Source of the DNA: Sipunculus nudus | Taxonomy: Eukaryota; Annelida; Sipuncula; Golfingiida; Sipunculidae | Reading direction: 5' to 3' | Assembly: GCA_026874595.1 (NCBI GenBank) | Contig: CM049316.1 | Coordinates: 77,657,676 to 77,721,675, forward strand | DNA: 64,000 bases | Shown: positions 1 to 12,090 of the stretch, in pieces | How positions within the stretch are numbered: the first letter of the stretch is position 1 | Layout of the letters: every line of letters starts with the position of its first letter | Notes under the pieces: generated by a model | Told to the model about the DNA's origin: nothing | The model's input: the letters and a program-made list of their open reading frames with translations, nothing else | Database searches by the model: none | Made by a program: the position numbers and the translations under genes

Positions 1-255
1 GGCCAGATTAAAATTTCAATCTCGCCTAGGCGGATTTTAAATCTGCCTAGGCGAGATTGAAATTCTGATTCCGCCTAGGCCAGATTAAAATCCTACTTTA
101 TTTATATGTGGGATTTCAATCTCGCCTAGGCTGATTTTAAATCTGCCTAGGCGAGATTGAAATTCTGATTTTGCCTAGGCCAGATTAAAATCCTAGCTTT
201 TAATCTGCGTCATTCAATTCTTTGGTTTAATCATGCTGATTGTTTCATAATAATT
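1..255. repeat. Left inverted arm: two tandem CCTAGG modules
   Basis: Two near-identical modules of about 86 bp (11-96 and 113-198) separated by a short TA-rich spacer. Within each, CCTAGG cores are spaced 21 then 28 bp. The first 21-bp pair lies inside an almost perfect palindrome of about 50 bp (14-63 and 114-163). Bases 199-255 continue into a non-modular part of the inverted repeat. Confidence 0.8.
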
Positions 256-976
256 GCAGTTTATTCTCACATTTGGCGTGGAGAGATTTATCTGTTGAGA
301 ATAGTATATCTGAACATCTTAATGAATAGGACCATTTTAGGAATTTAAGATCTGCCCTGGCCAACAAGATAGAAATTTTGATTTTGCTTTGTTTTAAGTG
401 TAAGTTTTACAGAAACTTTGGATTTTGAAAGATCAGTTTATTAAGAACACTATATCTTAATGAACATAAAAAATAAATGGATTTTTATAATCACTGATGC
501 TAAAGAATGCTTTACAGAAGTGATGAAGTTTTTTCTGACAGGTGGGTGAAATTAAAAAAAAAAACAGGTATATTTTCAGTCTGATTTTTTCAGGTTTCAG
601 CATTTATTTTTTGCCTTGGCAAATAACATTATATTTGGGCTTTTTATTAGCTGAAAGGGGCAAGGAAGATACAGGTATTTGAATATTTTAGTTATTTATA
701 TTGTTCATTATAAATGGTGCATACTGCATATTTTAGACTGTGATTACCATGTAGTTATGGAATTGCTAAATGTTAAATATAATAAAAGAGTATCTTTTTA
801 TACATGTGTTCTTGGTAGTTACTCTCAGAATATACACAACTAGTCTGTTTAATTCCCTCATTTATTTATACAATAATATCTGTAATTTTTTGCAGCTACT
901 CAATGTTCTGAGGCTCAATGTTCTCGTGTCCACTTAAAAGAAATAGGGAAAAAATATATCTTAACAATAAGGTTGA

Positions 977-1170
977 GATATTCTTAAGTAGACTGGTGTA
1001 TTTCAGGATATTTTAAAATAAACTGTTTCTCTTGGTAACATCTAAACTAAAATATTCTCATGTAAACTAGTGTATTTCAGTTTATCCTAAAATGAACTGG
1101 TTGACTTCTGGATATCCCAATGTGAACAAGTGTACATTGGAATATTCCAATCTCAGTAGTGACTATCCCC
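977..1170. repeat. Degenerate 30-bp tandem repeat inside the foldback-like element
   Basis: Six units of exactly 30 bp start at 977, 1007, 1051, 1081, 1111 and 1141, with one 14-bp insertion at 1037-1050. The shared pattern is roughly GATATTCTAATGTAAACTGG followed by TGTATTTCAG. Units 977 and 1051 share the end GTGTATTTCAG exactly. Confidence 0.65.
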
Positions 1171-1547
1171 ATTGCAACCGTTAAGATGGGGATTACCATC
1201 TCAAATAGTTGAGTTTCGAACTCAACTGGATTCCCATCTACACTGTGACATATGTATTTTTTTTTTATTAACATTTTGTGTGAAAATGTGCTGTAGAACA
1301 CGGTGGAAAAAAATTAAAATATTTGGTAGACTACCAGTTTTGCAGATGTGTACATTAACATATTTCGTGTTGTTTTGTCAGTCTGCTAAAATTAAATTGC
1401 TATTAAATATGTTAAAAATAAAAGGACAACCCCAGTAAAATCATGAGTGTAATAAAACTGAATTTATTTTAAGCTCAAGTAACTTGTTTTAGTCACTAAT
1501 TTTATAATGTTATCATTAAATATTAAGATTATACTTTTGAAGATATA

Positions 1548-1868
1548 CATTATAATGAAATAATCAGCATGATTAAACCAAATAATTGAATCAAGCAGAT
1601 TAATAGCTAGGATTTTAATATAGCCTAGGTGAAATCAAAATTTCAGTCTCGCCTAGGCAGATTTTAAATCCGCCTAGGCGAGATTGAAATCCTACATATG
1701 ATCATAACAGGATTTTAATCTCGCCTAGGTGGAATCAAAATTTCAATCTGGCCTAGGCAGATTTGAAATCCGCCTAGGCGAGATAGAAATTTTAATCTTG
1801 CCTAAGCGAAATCAAAATTTCAATCTCGCCTAGGCGGATTTTAAATCCACCTGGATTCTAATTTCGCC
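1548..1868. repeat. Right inverted arm: CCTAGG modules in mirrored order
   Basis: Reverse-complement counterpart of the left arm with spacings in mirrored order: 28, 21, 46, 28, 21, then 28, 28, 21 through two degenerate cores (1801, 1850). The outer boundary near 1868 is judged from where the module pattern stops (before TGACATATATAC). It lies about 65 bp from the end of the CUB exon. Confidence 0.78.
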
Positions 1869-1933
1869 TGTGACATATATACAAACGTGTTTGTTCCTGA
1901 TTATATATGTGCGCATGCGTGTTTGGTCCTTAC

Positions 1934-2194
1934 CCGAATCTGATGGAGAGTAGAACTCGTACACGGATCGGAAGCCCGCATATTCAATACTTTCGTCTGA
2001 ATGGAATCTCATCCACAGGTAGCGAGATTTTGATTGAATGATGGGTGGGAACTGGTCACCACAGTAACGGCCAATCAGAGGCGAGTACCCGAACGGCCCG
2101 TCTCGGAGCTCTAGGAAGTCATACTTGCAATCAGTTGACTTCTCTATGCTGAACTTGTCGCGAAAATCAAGCCTTATACGGTGTTTTTCTGGTG
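1934..2194 (-). CDS. Neto: NETO-like gene, C-terminal half of first CUB domain
   Basis: Seen: a 261-nt exon with acceptor AG at 2196-2195 and donor GTAAGG from 1933, open throughout. It supplies the rest of the CUB fold: PEKHRIRLDFRDKFSIE, the third cysteine in TDCKYDFLELRDG, PFGYSPLIGRYCG with the fourth cysteine, then FPPIIQSKSRYLWMRFHSD and ESIEYAGFRSVYEF. The Asp of KYD and the Asp of HSDES are at positions used by calcium-binding CUB domains. The combination RDGPFG-x-SP-x-IGR-x-CG followed by PP-x-I-x-S and the LW-x-x-F strand closely matches the first CUB of vertebrate NETO1/NETO2 as I know it, better than tolloid, cubilin or SCUBE-type CUBs. The exon ends with phase 1 (TCG G), so the next exon lies left of position 1. 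Function by family: auxiliary subunit affecting kainate receptor gating and synaptic placement, including at fly neuromuscular junctions. Receptor type here is inferred. Confidence 0.92.
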
Positions 2195-2614
2195 CTAAAG
2201 AAAGAAAATGGAAAATAAATGTTAGCGAACACAGTTTTCATGACTTTCATTGTAGGAGGGTATTTTACTTATTCTGTGTCAGTTAAAGTGTGTTTCCTTC
2301 TAAACATATGTTTTGATTATGAATGAAGCGCCTATAATTAGGCAGTGTAGGTCAAAGGGTCATATAGATATTCATGAGATATTGTACAGGTAGGAAAGTG
2401 AACAGTTAAGTTAATTATGGTTGGCTATGAATCATAATCACAGTTGTCTCTTCTCTATATTTTTACGTTTTTCTGACACTGCCTGAGCTAAAATAGACTT
2501 TTTGAGGATGCGTGTGGCTACAACTTTGGTTTTTCTTTATTTTTGGTAGTATAGCAACAGATATAGACAGTATTGCAAGGAATACATAGGCCTCCATTTT
2601 CTTACCTATGAGCA

Positions 2615-2678
2615 ATTTTACATATGAGCGGGACAATTTATATATATATATATATATTGTCCCTCTCATCTGTAAAAT
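2615..2678. repeat. Snapback inverted repeat around a TA microsatellite
   Basis: Two 23-bp arms (2615-2637 and 2656-2678) match in inverted orientation at 21 of 23 positions and flank an 18-bp TA-rich loop. The arms are not themselves TA repeats, so this is more than a microsatellite: a small hairpin element or an extruding palindrome. Confidence 0.75.
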
Positions 2679-3958
2679 ATTAGTCAAGCTTTTTGTAGAT
2701 ATCATAAAGACAAATGAGATACAGCCATCTGGACCACAGGTACGAGAGCACAAAATCAGCACACGCATGCAACAAACTGCCTCAACTCTGAATGTGTAAA
2801 TGACCAGGGTTAGTTTTTATCGTTCAGGTATATATAAATGTAATATTAAACATAGTTTCTTGGTATTTACTGAAACATTAACATTTGTCAGTGAAAATGT
2901 ACGATACATTATATATCATGTATCTTTTCATATAGCTGACACCATTTTCCAAGGACATATTCGATAACTTTCGTGGACCTATTTTCTCTTAAGCTTAAAC
3001 TGAATGTGTAAACGCTGGATATCTTATTATTTGTCTGGACCAGGAGTCGGGCCTTAAACAATCCAGAAAAAAATATTACCAATTATGATCGAACCTGTTG
3101 AATCCATCCTCTCAGAAACGTTATTAATGATACATTTTTCATATAATTTAAAAAAAAAATTCGTTTATATTTATATGGATGGCTATACACTTTCCCCCCT
3201 ATTGACTAAACTCTAAAAAATGTCTATTTGTAAAAAACAGTATTATTGTTATGAGAACTATATAATTATATTTCAAGATTCTTACAGAAGACATCACATA
3301 AAACGTAAACCATTCTTTAGAATTTTTAATGATTAAAAGGGGACAGTAAAACAAAAACGTTATTTTTTAATTGAATCTTTTGATAACGACTTAAGATATT
3401 CAAGATATTAAGGCCGAGTGGTGTACGAAACTATTCCCCGGACATGAGACCTGATGCTGTTACACGGCAGACACTGAAGCCATTCCGGACATGATCTTGC
3501 GGGTTTGAGTGATTGATCCATCCGCCACGTTGCGTCCCACGCCGTGCGCCTTTACGCCCCAGACTTGTTATGATTAAATGACCCACAAGAAAAATGCTAT
3601 CTTGATTCAGGCCGAAACGTCCATCAACACGTGACCAACCTAATGATAAAAGTCGGGACAGAAAAATCGGCCTCAGTCTGGGACAGCATGATTTCCGTTT
3701 CTCCTAATTAAGTATCCTTCTGATAATACAGCAACGGTTTATCCGAAACTGACCCTGCTGTACGTACAATTTGGTGTCCCGCGTGGTGCTGTTAATACAG
3801 CAAATATTGTCTTTGGGAGACCACACTGCACGGATGATGAAGTATCCTATTCTAATATTCTGAAAGGAGATGGCGTAGTTCATAAGATGGCATTGAACGC
3901 CTGTCTCTATGATTGGCCTACAGCAGCGATGCCATAATAGAGCGGGGTACCAGTCTAA

Positions 3959-4085
3959 GCATCGCCTACCTTTTTAATAAACGTAAATGAATTCCGACTT
4001 TTGACAGCATCGCTTAAATTTTGATAAACGTTTACGAATTCCGATTTCTGACAGCATCGCCGAACTTTTAATAATCGTAGATAAC
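3959..4085. repeat. Tandem repeat, 47-48 bp unit, about 2.7 copies
   Basis: Units begin with GCATCGC at 3959, 4007 and 4054. Each contains a TTTAATAAACG-like then GAATTCCGA and TTCTGACA-like segment; the last copy decays after about 30 bp. An apparent minus-strand frame across it is only the repeat read in translation. Confidence 0.7.
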
Positions 4086-5404
4086 AGTTTCGTGTGATGC
4101 GTGTTGAAGTCGTGACATTCTCCTGAGAGCAGCAAACTTTTGACCTATTTGGCTTTTTTACGTTCACAGCATATTATATGGTTGAATCATGTATCATCAA
4201 GGAGCCGCATATTTGGGGCATTTATACAACAAAAGACATATTTTCTTATTCTTCTCATTTTATTATCCATTTTTCATTTGTCATGGAGTCATATTCTGAG
4301 AATATTTTCTGAACACCCTCCCCCACTAGTTATACGTTATAGTTGATAGGAAAAACGAGGATATAACCCGTTATTGGCAGGATCAACTTTTTTATAATTA
4401 AGATAAACATGATAATTTTTTTCTAGGTAATCTCCTCTTTTGTTTGATTTACTTTCTTTTGTTTAGATGTTTGTATTTAATTTTCCCCCATTTACAATAG
4501 ATCTAAACAAACTATGAATGGTTTTCAAACATTTCTATGATCGAAAGAACGTTTCTGGCGCAAGTTAGATGTGGTTCCATTTTATATTCAGATTTATATT
4601 CAAATTCAAAATTGTGACTAAAAGCTGTCTAAAACTGGTAACATTCAATGTACATTAAATAAATATAGATATATTAAATTGAGTTAAAAGGAATAAATGT
4701 CAATAGAATAAGGTGGAGGTGTGCGGTCGCCAGGTGCTATCTGGTGTCTACTGGTAATGTATAGTCTTGATGGACAAAGTATGTATGTAGTTTATGACCG
4801 GTGTCTAGGTATTACAGAGCCAGTGATACATGTCTAACTTATATGATGGGTTACATAGCTACTGTACATAACATGCAAGTGCCATCGGTCAAACGAGGCT
4901 TTTGAGCTTAGCCAGAGCGCCACTTGATTTATCAGACAGAAATACGGCTTCCGACTCTGGCCAAAGATCGCCCACCACTCGGCAGGAACATCAGTCTTAC
5001 GTCAGCGACTGCCAGCCCAGGCCAGACCTGCTGACTGTCTGTTTTGCAGGGCTGCAGGATGAGGGGGTATTGACGCAGGTTAACAAAGAGATCAGAAAGC
5101 CTGCCTCCAGGAGTACCCAGCTGCTGGGTCTGATTTACACGTATTCTGACTGGGGGGTCTTCATTGATTAAAGGACTGGCTGCCCACAGCTGAGGCCGAC
5201 ACTGACGTGTACAGACGTATATATATTAACAATGGTACTGTAACAACTCCCACGAAGAAATACTTAAATACTATCCAAAACCATTAATTTCTTTGTTGTT
5301 GTTGTTTTTATTATTAATTATTATTTTTAATTAGAATTATTGATTAATTATTATATATTAATTTATCATTTACACCTGTAACCTAACCAGCTATCTACCA
5401 CAAC

Positions 5405-5625
5405 ACATCTATATTTTGCCATTTACAATTCGCTGAGCATCAAATCCTCAATCTAGAAACAATGGATTTTTTTCAGGATTACAGACATCTTTCATATAGC
5501 TTTGCTTAGCGGCAACTTCAGTAAAAACATTTAAAACAGAAACTCCGATATAAATGGAAAACACTAACAAAAATGTAATTACCTGCTTGATATATTAATA
5601 CAAGATAACTAAAGAAAGAGAAATT
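5405..5625 (+). repeat. Diverged repeat block, copy 1 (partner at 7980-8215)
   Basis: Shares ordered landmarks with the partner in the same orientation: CTATATTTTGCC followed by TTTACA, then AACTCCGA-ATAAATGG-AAACAC, then a CTAAAGAAAGA motif at the right end. Alignment by eye suggests a decayed dispersed or tandemly duplicated repeat. Confidence 0.5.
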
Positions 5626-5637
5626 ATTATTTTATTA

Positions 5638-5676
<39 letters not shown>
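5622..5676. repeat. (ATT)n microsatellite
   Basis: About 18 near-perfect trinucleotide units directly after the repeat block at 5405-5625, a position typical of repeat tails. Confidence 0.9.
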
Positions 5677-5678
<2 letters not shown>

Positions 5679-7979
5679 TGACACCTGTTTCCTAAACGTT
5701 TCTATATATTTTTTTATGTATTCGTATTTATATCGAACAAATTAGTTAAATTTCTGTTAGTATAACATGGTATCGTTTTTCTATATAGACTTTTGTTAAT
5801 TCTTATTAGTGTTAAGCATTTGATAAAGTGTACCTAAATATTTGAAGTTTGTATACGATACCTGAAACATAAAATCAATTATAGAGAGGAATAAACATCT
5901 ATACTTATATCAAACCCCCCAGCAGATCTGATGGATATCACAGTCGTTGACGTGACATCAAAAATATAATATTTTAAATAGTCCGTAAAATATAAATTTG
6001 ATCAAATACATTGTCAGAATTTATTGAGAAAAAATTAATGATAGAAACATCTGTTAATATATAAGCTGACTAAAGTATGGTTTTTCATGGAAGCAAATTA
6101 CACCGTGACAAACGAGTGTCTGTTAGAACATTCGTTTGGCAGATGGGATAAGCGATTTAACAACCTCATAGTAATCTTATATGCTGAAACCGGGATATCA
6201 TAGACCCTTGTTTTCTCCCATGCCGAATTTTTTTCTAAACTACCTGTCTAGGCGATATTTGATTAAAAATAAGTGAAAAAAAGTAAAGTTTTCTATGTTC
6301 ATAAGATGTCACATGCTGCGTTACTAACCCACCCCCATTTGTGTAAAATGATTATCTTCTGATATTTGCCTGAAATGTACCGTTTAAATATTAGATCAAA
6401 GTTGGACTATAAAGAAAACAGCCGCAAAATTTAAAAGTGCCATACACTAAATGCCATATAACTTTCAAATCTAAAGATCTGAAAAGATAAACTACATATG
6501 TACTGTGTGTGAAACAAAGGACTCGTTGATCTGCTATAGCGGATTTTTTTTTTTCTCATTTTTTTTTTTAAATATATGGTATACTATGGAGTGCATGATT
6601 TATTTTCTGGAGTTTGTAAGTATATCAGATTTAGTGTTGGCGGCTCATGTATATTGATGAACCTGTCTGACCAATGTTGACGGTGTGTCCAAACCAGCAC
6701 TGACTGTCTCTACAAGTCATGGATGAACGCTCTACATCCGTCACAGCACACGTCAATCCATTACCGGAAATAAACTACGGCTCTGTACCCCGCACAATAA
6801 ATAACACGGCAGAACTCGCCATCCGTCATTCAATATAAATATCCCTCTCCATCTCTACACGGTTCTGGTGGCTGTCTGTGGGCGGACAAGGCCAGTTAAG
6901 TTGTTATGTGTATACAAAACCACGTTACTCCATTTGTTTTTTTGTTTTTTTTTTATTAAAACCCTTCGGAGGCGGCAGTTCCGTTGAAGGTATAAGTTAA
7001 AAATATAAATGTAATACAGCATTATTTTAAGTATAAAACTATTAAAAACATAAAAAACGAATTCTAATGGAAACACGTTTTGTTTTAGCATTTTTATATT
7101 TCGGCCTTTATTCAATTGAAAACTTTGTAATTTGTTTTTAACTTGTGTTGTTTAAAAGTTTAAAAGGAAAATTTGTTTTTCTGAAATTGATTTGCTACAA
7201 AAACAGGCGACTGAATTCTTGAGTTATATTTTACTTACAGGTATAGGTATCAATTTTTTTTAAATTAGTCACGATCATGTTCTTTAATGATACAAGATAT
7301 GTCCTCTCCATAAATACATGTAAGCAACGTCGTTACTAGAAAACCATACTACGGGGACGGGCAAAGGCTATTAGGGCTACACCGGGCCCTCGAAAATACG
7401 GGTCCTTAGCATTTTCTACTTTTGAACTAGGTTCAACTACTGATTGGTACAAAGAAGACCGGTAAGCTTTGGAATTAAGGGGACTATTTTTCTGTCTTCA
7501 TGACTGACAATATTAAGGGCCCAGCTGTGAACACTCGACCAGGCGCAGCTGGTCAGGGTATTTATGCGGTTGTTCTGTCTTTTTTTCGGTTTCAGCCACA
7601 ATTTGTGTTTTCTAGACCATTAGGTCACTGATGCAAAAACCTTGACAATGATATAGATTTATATTTAAGTCTGATAATTTTTTCAAATTTTTTTAAACCT
7701 TACGTTTTGTCTCGTAAAATATTTGCCTTTCTGTATGAAAATAGGATGTATTTATAGCAACCAAATTAAGAAACAATATATTTTCATATTTCATATTTCA
7801 GGAAGAAATAAAAACGTATGTATAATTATTATTTAATTTTGCGGATCTACGTGAAATTATTGCCTCAGTTAGATTAAGAGCACCAGTAAATTGACATTTA
7901 TTTTTGTACTTTTTTATATCTCCTTACAAGTAACAATATACCTGTTAACAATTGGATATATAATTAAGGTTGAAAATAT

Positions 7980-8215
7980 AATTATTTCTACGTGACCTCT
8001 ATATTTTGCCGTTTACACCTGAGTCCTGATATCAATGCAGAAATCGTTTTAAGGTTAATAGTCAAATGACCTTTCAAAAAGCATGACTTAGATTTACGAC
8101 ATCTTCTCCGCACAAACTCCGAAATAAATGGCAAACACACCAAAAATAATCTATGAAGTTGAGCTATATTAAATCGTATTTTAATACCAATTCACCTAAA
8201 GAAAGAAGATAAAAC
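7980..8215 (+). repeat. Diverged repeat block, copy 2 (partner at 5405-5625)
   Basis: Contains CTATATTTTGCC-GTTTACACC, ACTCCGAAATAAATGGCAAA and CTAAAGAAAGAAGA in the same order and spacing as the copy at 5405-5625, with small insertions and deletions. Confidence 0.5.
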
Positions 8216-8686
8216 TAATATGATAAAAAAAATCTCCTTTTAATCACTGCTCTCATCTCTGTTGTCTCACTTGACATCCAGAGAAAAAAGCTTAACATTT
8301 CTTTTACGGGTTCAAAATCCTTTTTACCTGAACACAAAACTAAAAGCTTTATGTTCGTCTTTTTTGTACTCATATACGCCCGGAACCGGAAACCCGTCTA
8401 TCGTCTGCTGAGTTATTACACAAATTTGTCTTTCCCAACTCTAGTCTATTATCACGCCAGGGTTGTTTTGTTAACAGTTTTTTATTGATTGTATTCTTTT
8501 TGTGAGAATTAGGTAATGTTTTATATTTCATACTTAAAAAATACGCTGGCCTTGGTACAATGGGAATTATTTAGGAGTAGTTATTTAGAAAAGTAAGATT
8601 TTTGTTGAGAAATAGTTTATTTCAACCTCCTGACATCATTTGTTAGAAATGTCCATTATTAATTCACTGGAAGACCTCCAGATAGG

Positions 8687-8700
8687 GTAACCATGGTAAC
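8687..8700. promoter_or_regulatory. RFX X-box-like palindrome
   Basis: GTAACCATGGTAAC, a perfect 14-bp palindrome matching the known RFX half-site layout (GTNRCC then RGYAAC-like half). The identical 14-mer recurs at 28731. Binding is not shown. Confidence 0.35.
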
Positions 8701-10164
8701 TGCTACAGGTAATGATTAAAACCTTGATTTTATTATATACAATTATTAAATTCTCAGTCGCTTAGCTTCGCCAGAGCTTACGGAACGTAGTTTTGGTTTG
8801 CGAAATTCGTGTTGGACATTGAATAATTGGAATTCAATATTACAAAACACTGTCATGTAACGCTATTTGGAGATGGTGTCGTCGGGTAATGTAAGAACAG
8901 GTTTAAACAACAAGAAATTAATATACAACTCTAGCTGACGCTGGTTACAAATCTGTAAATTCAATTAAAGCCAAGGAGTCGCGGGTATATCCAGTGTTGG
9001 TTAGTCCTCAAGCCTGATATCGAGCACTGTCTGTTGAAAGACGATCAAGATTAAGCTAATTAATTTATGTATTTTATTTGAGTGATACCGGGTTATAGAA
9101 GTTTCGTTGATTGATTAGGAATACTTCAGATGTCAGGTGAATGATTAAGACATTAACGTTTCAACCAGGGATCTTATAAATTAGCAGTTAATGCACGTGC
9201 CACTAGCATCCGGCCAACCACCGTGTGCAAACAAAACAGCAGTTATTATCTCAGCCTTTTACCCACCGTAATTTAATATTTCAAATGATGTAGTTTAACA
9301 CTGGTCGAATGTGTCATCGTAATTCCCCCATTTTAAGTGTAAAGTTACTATTACCATGATTCAGGTTTATCAAGGTCGAGTCACCCCTCAAGACAAAAGT
9401 AAATCACGTGACCAGAGTCTTGCATTTTATTAAAAGAAGCATCGTGCCTGAAAAGTTGTTAAATATTTTACCATTTACATTTCCCGTAATATGTAGTAAA
9501 TAAAGGTTAAGAGTCCTACTTAACCATAAAGTTTATGAATAAAAATAATGTGATGATAAAAAGCAGAGGGTTTCTATGAGGCATTGCTTGACAGAACTGA
9601 CTAAAATAGACCACGTGTCTCCCGTCTTGACGAAAGCTGGGAAGCTATCCTTAAGCCACAGAGTAATTCCTGGATAATAGCCAACTGACAAACCAATATA
9701 ATATTTGATGTCTCTTCTGATGTTGCCGTCAATATCAGGGATATGGCCCTAGACCCTGAACTACCCAGTGTTTATGCAGCCTACATCTACCGAAGGTAAT
9801 TTCAATCATTAGACATAACATCTCCAGCCGGCCCACAAAGAAGTCTACCTTGGGGATTCTTAGAAGAGGAACAATAAAATGCGTATAGTTTGTCAAGAGG
9901 CAGTCCTCTGTTGACTGGCCTCTGGATGTTTCCAACGATTCGGCTTTTTAGTTGTCTTTATTCCTGACCTTGGGTGTCCCTATGTCAGGATAATTTATCA
10001 GGGGGACCCTGATAGTGGCACACGGGCCCGCGGGGGAGTGAAGGAACATGAAGACCAATAATCAACCACTGTGAGAGCGCCACACCACCACTAACAAAAT
10101 AATCCGCCAGGCTATATTTTTTGTATATTTTTCTTTGTTGCTGAAGTGCTGTTATACTATGTGT

Positions 10165-10560
10165 ACATAGTGAATCTAAAATCCAATTTCAAGGAATACT
10201 TTTATTAATAAAAATACTAGTGTTATTATCTATGAATTCTTTACATTAAAAATTACACAAATGTATATTTGAGGATTGTCGCCTGAAGCATTTGTTATTT
10301 TTAGTATATCAGACCGAAAATAATTAAATTCCTTGAAAAAATAACATTATTTTCCTTGAGGATGTCTTTTAGATAAAAATAGCCCAGACGTAGTTCTATG
10401 TCACGGTATCCATTTGGCCATATTTACTTTCTCCCAGAAAAACTGTTTTCGAAATAGTTTTTGATCCAAGAATTATGACGAATATCATCGAGGAAACCAA
10501 AAATAATTAGAAAGACCGAGAACCTGATGCAGTTTCTCAGTTAATAAAAAATGTTCACAG
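10165..10560 (+). repeat. Diverged repeat block of about 400 bp, copy 1 (partner at 11670-12090)
   Basis: Shared ordered landmarks with the partner: AAAATCCAATTTCAA near the left end, GCATTTGTTATTTTTAGTA, TTTTCCTTGA-G-TGTC, TAGTTCTATG/AAGTTCTATG, GGCCA-A, CCCAGAAAA, GAGGAAACCA/GAGGAAACAA, and CCTGATGC near the right end. Same strand, about 1.5 kb apart. Confidence 0.65.
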
Positions 10561-11669
10561 CCATATGTGATCCACTGAAGTAGCCATTATGACATCATAA
10601 ATCTATCCGTGATATTTAAGGCTCTTAAAGCCACTGGTTCTACACAAAATTCTATTACCAATATGAAATTCCGAAATTGTGCTGTTTTTTAAGATGTTTG
10701 TTTGATGCCTTAAATTATTTTTTATTTATTTGCGAGAACTATTTATATATCATAACCATGGTGTTAGTTACATATATTTCGTGTTACAAATTTTCAGCTC
10801 ATATGTGATTAAGCTCTTATTTATACCTTCACACGCATGTTTTTACTCTTTGTAGCGGTACATATTTTCAGCTTGAACAATGTCATTTTTAATATATTGA
10901 AATACATCATTATTTATGTATAGATGTTACTTTATACATTTACAATAAATATAATAATAATATAATATAATCTAAAGTAAAAGCATATGTCCATTAAAAT
11001 GAAATGAATATAATTATGGATATGTATATGTCTCGATGAATTGGGGATGTCATTTCATTCTGATAACAGTTTCTGTGTTAATGTCAACATGAAAGCGTTT
11101 TAAAAATTGTTGTTTATTAAACGGTTTAAAGTCAACTTGTATGCAGCGTATTTTATAAAGGTAAACATGTATGCGCATACAGTTCTTCACGTGAGAGGGA
11201 ACGACACAAAATTTTCAGATTTGTCCGACGTTGCATTCATTTGAATTTTGCCATTTCACCGAAAACACGGTTTTAGTCTTTCGAATAAATGAGCAAATAA
11301 GTAAAACTAAATGTTGATACAAGCAACAAATTATGCATTCATAAACATTTCCTACAACTTTCACGAAATAATTTATGGGATCGTGTGAACATCCTGAAAA
11401 CATTAAGTGGCCGAAATCTGGGAATTGGGATGGGTTATATTAATTGATGAATTATGTTAATTGAATGAGAGGACTTAAGAATTAATAAATAGATGCTTTT
11501 ACCACCATTTGGAAAAAAATAAGGCCAAATTGTCATTTATCTACTTTACTCAAGGCCTCAGCGCCCTCTAGTCGTCGTGGACTAAGAACCGTCCAGGTGT
11601 TGTATTTTTCGAAAGCAGGTGGACCAAATGAATTCAAAGTACGTCAGCATTATTTCTGACCTGATCTTA

Positions 11670-12090
11670 CTCTATATACAAATAGTTAAATTTAAAATCC
11701 AATTTCAATTAATAAAATTATTCCATAAAATATAATGTGCCATTCTTTAAGCATTCATCACATTAAATTTATCAGGAATCGAAATGTATGTTCTCGGAGG
11801 TTGTCGCGTGACGCATTTGTTATTTTTAGTAATAGACCAAAAATATGTCATCAGATTCTCTGTAAAATGGTAGCATTTTCCTTGACGGTGTCCTGAAATA
11901 TAAATAGTCGAAGTTCTATGACAAAATAGAATACGGCCAAAATACGTCCATATTTCCGTAACCCAGAAAATCTTCAAACTCTTTCTGGAATATATGGAAC
12001 AACTAATAAGTGTCAATATTATAAATAGAGGAAACAATAGTAAGCGGAAAGAACGAAACCTCGGGCCTGATGCGGATCTGAGAAAAGATT
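11670..12090 (+). repeat. Diverged repeat block of about 400 bp, copy 2 (partner at 10165-10560)
   Basis: Direct-orientation partner of the block at 10165. It ends about 450 bp from the 12537 exon. A 133-codon minus-strand frame inside it (11747-12148) is not conserved in the other copy and is judged a chance frame. Confidence 0.65.

Larger units (their letters stand above)
1..1868. mobile_element. Foldback-like non-autonomous DNA element with modular palindromic inverted arms
   Basis: Seen: positions 1-255 are closely repeated as reverse complement at about 1548-1868. The inner 70 bp (183-252 against 1555-1628) differ at only a few bases. Each arm is built from modules centred on CCTAGG. 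Exact cores start at 25, 46, 74, 125, 146 and 174 on the left, and at 1624, 1652, 1673, 1724, 1752, 1773 and 1829 on the right, with degenerate cores at 1801 and 1850. Position 1 is itself the end of another core, so the left arm continues outside the window. Interior 256-1547 is AT-rich, has no ORF of note, and carries a 30-bp tandem array. Long inverted arms made of tandem modules around a non-coding centre are the known hallmark of foldback-type or large MITE-like DNA transposons. Family assignment, target-site duplication and left end cannot be determined here. Confidence 0.65.
1..1933 (-). other. Intron downstream of the CUB exon (partial, runs off the left edge)
   Basis: Follows the GTAAGG donor at 1933 on the minus strand. 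Almost all of it is occupied by the CCTAGG foldback-like element (1-1868). No coding exon is visible. The next exon, expected to encode the linker and second CUB domain, is outside the window. Confidence 0.75.

Noticed and set aside
1-1868. CRISPR array as explanation of the evenly spaced CCTAGG repeats
   Set aside because: Repeats are palindromic cores with shared, not unique, intervening sequence and are mirrored in inverted arms; the host is an animal.
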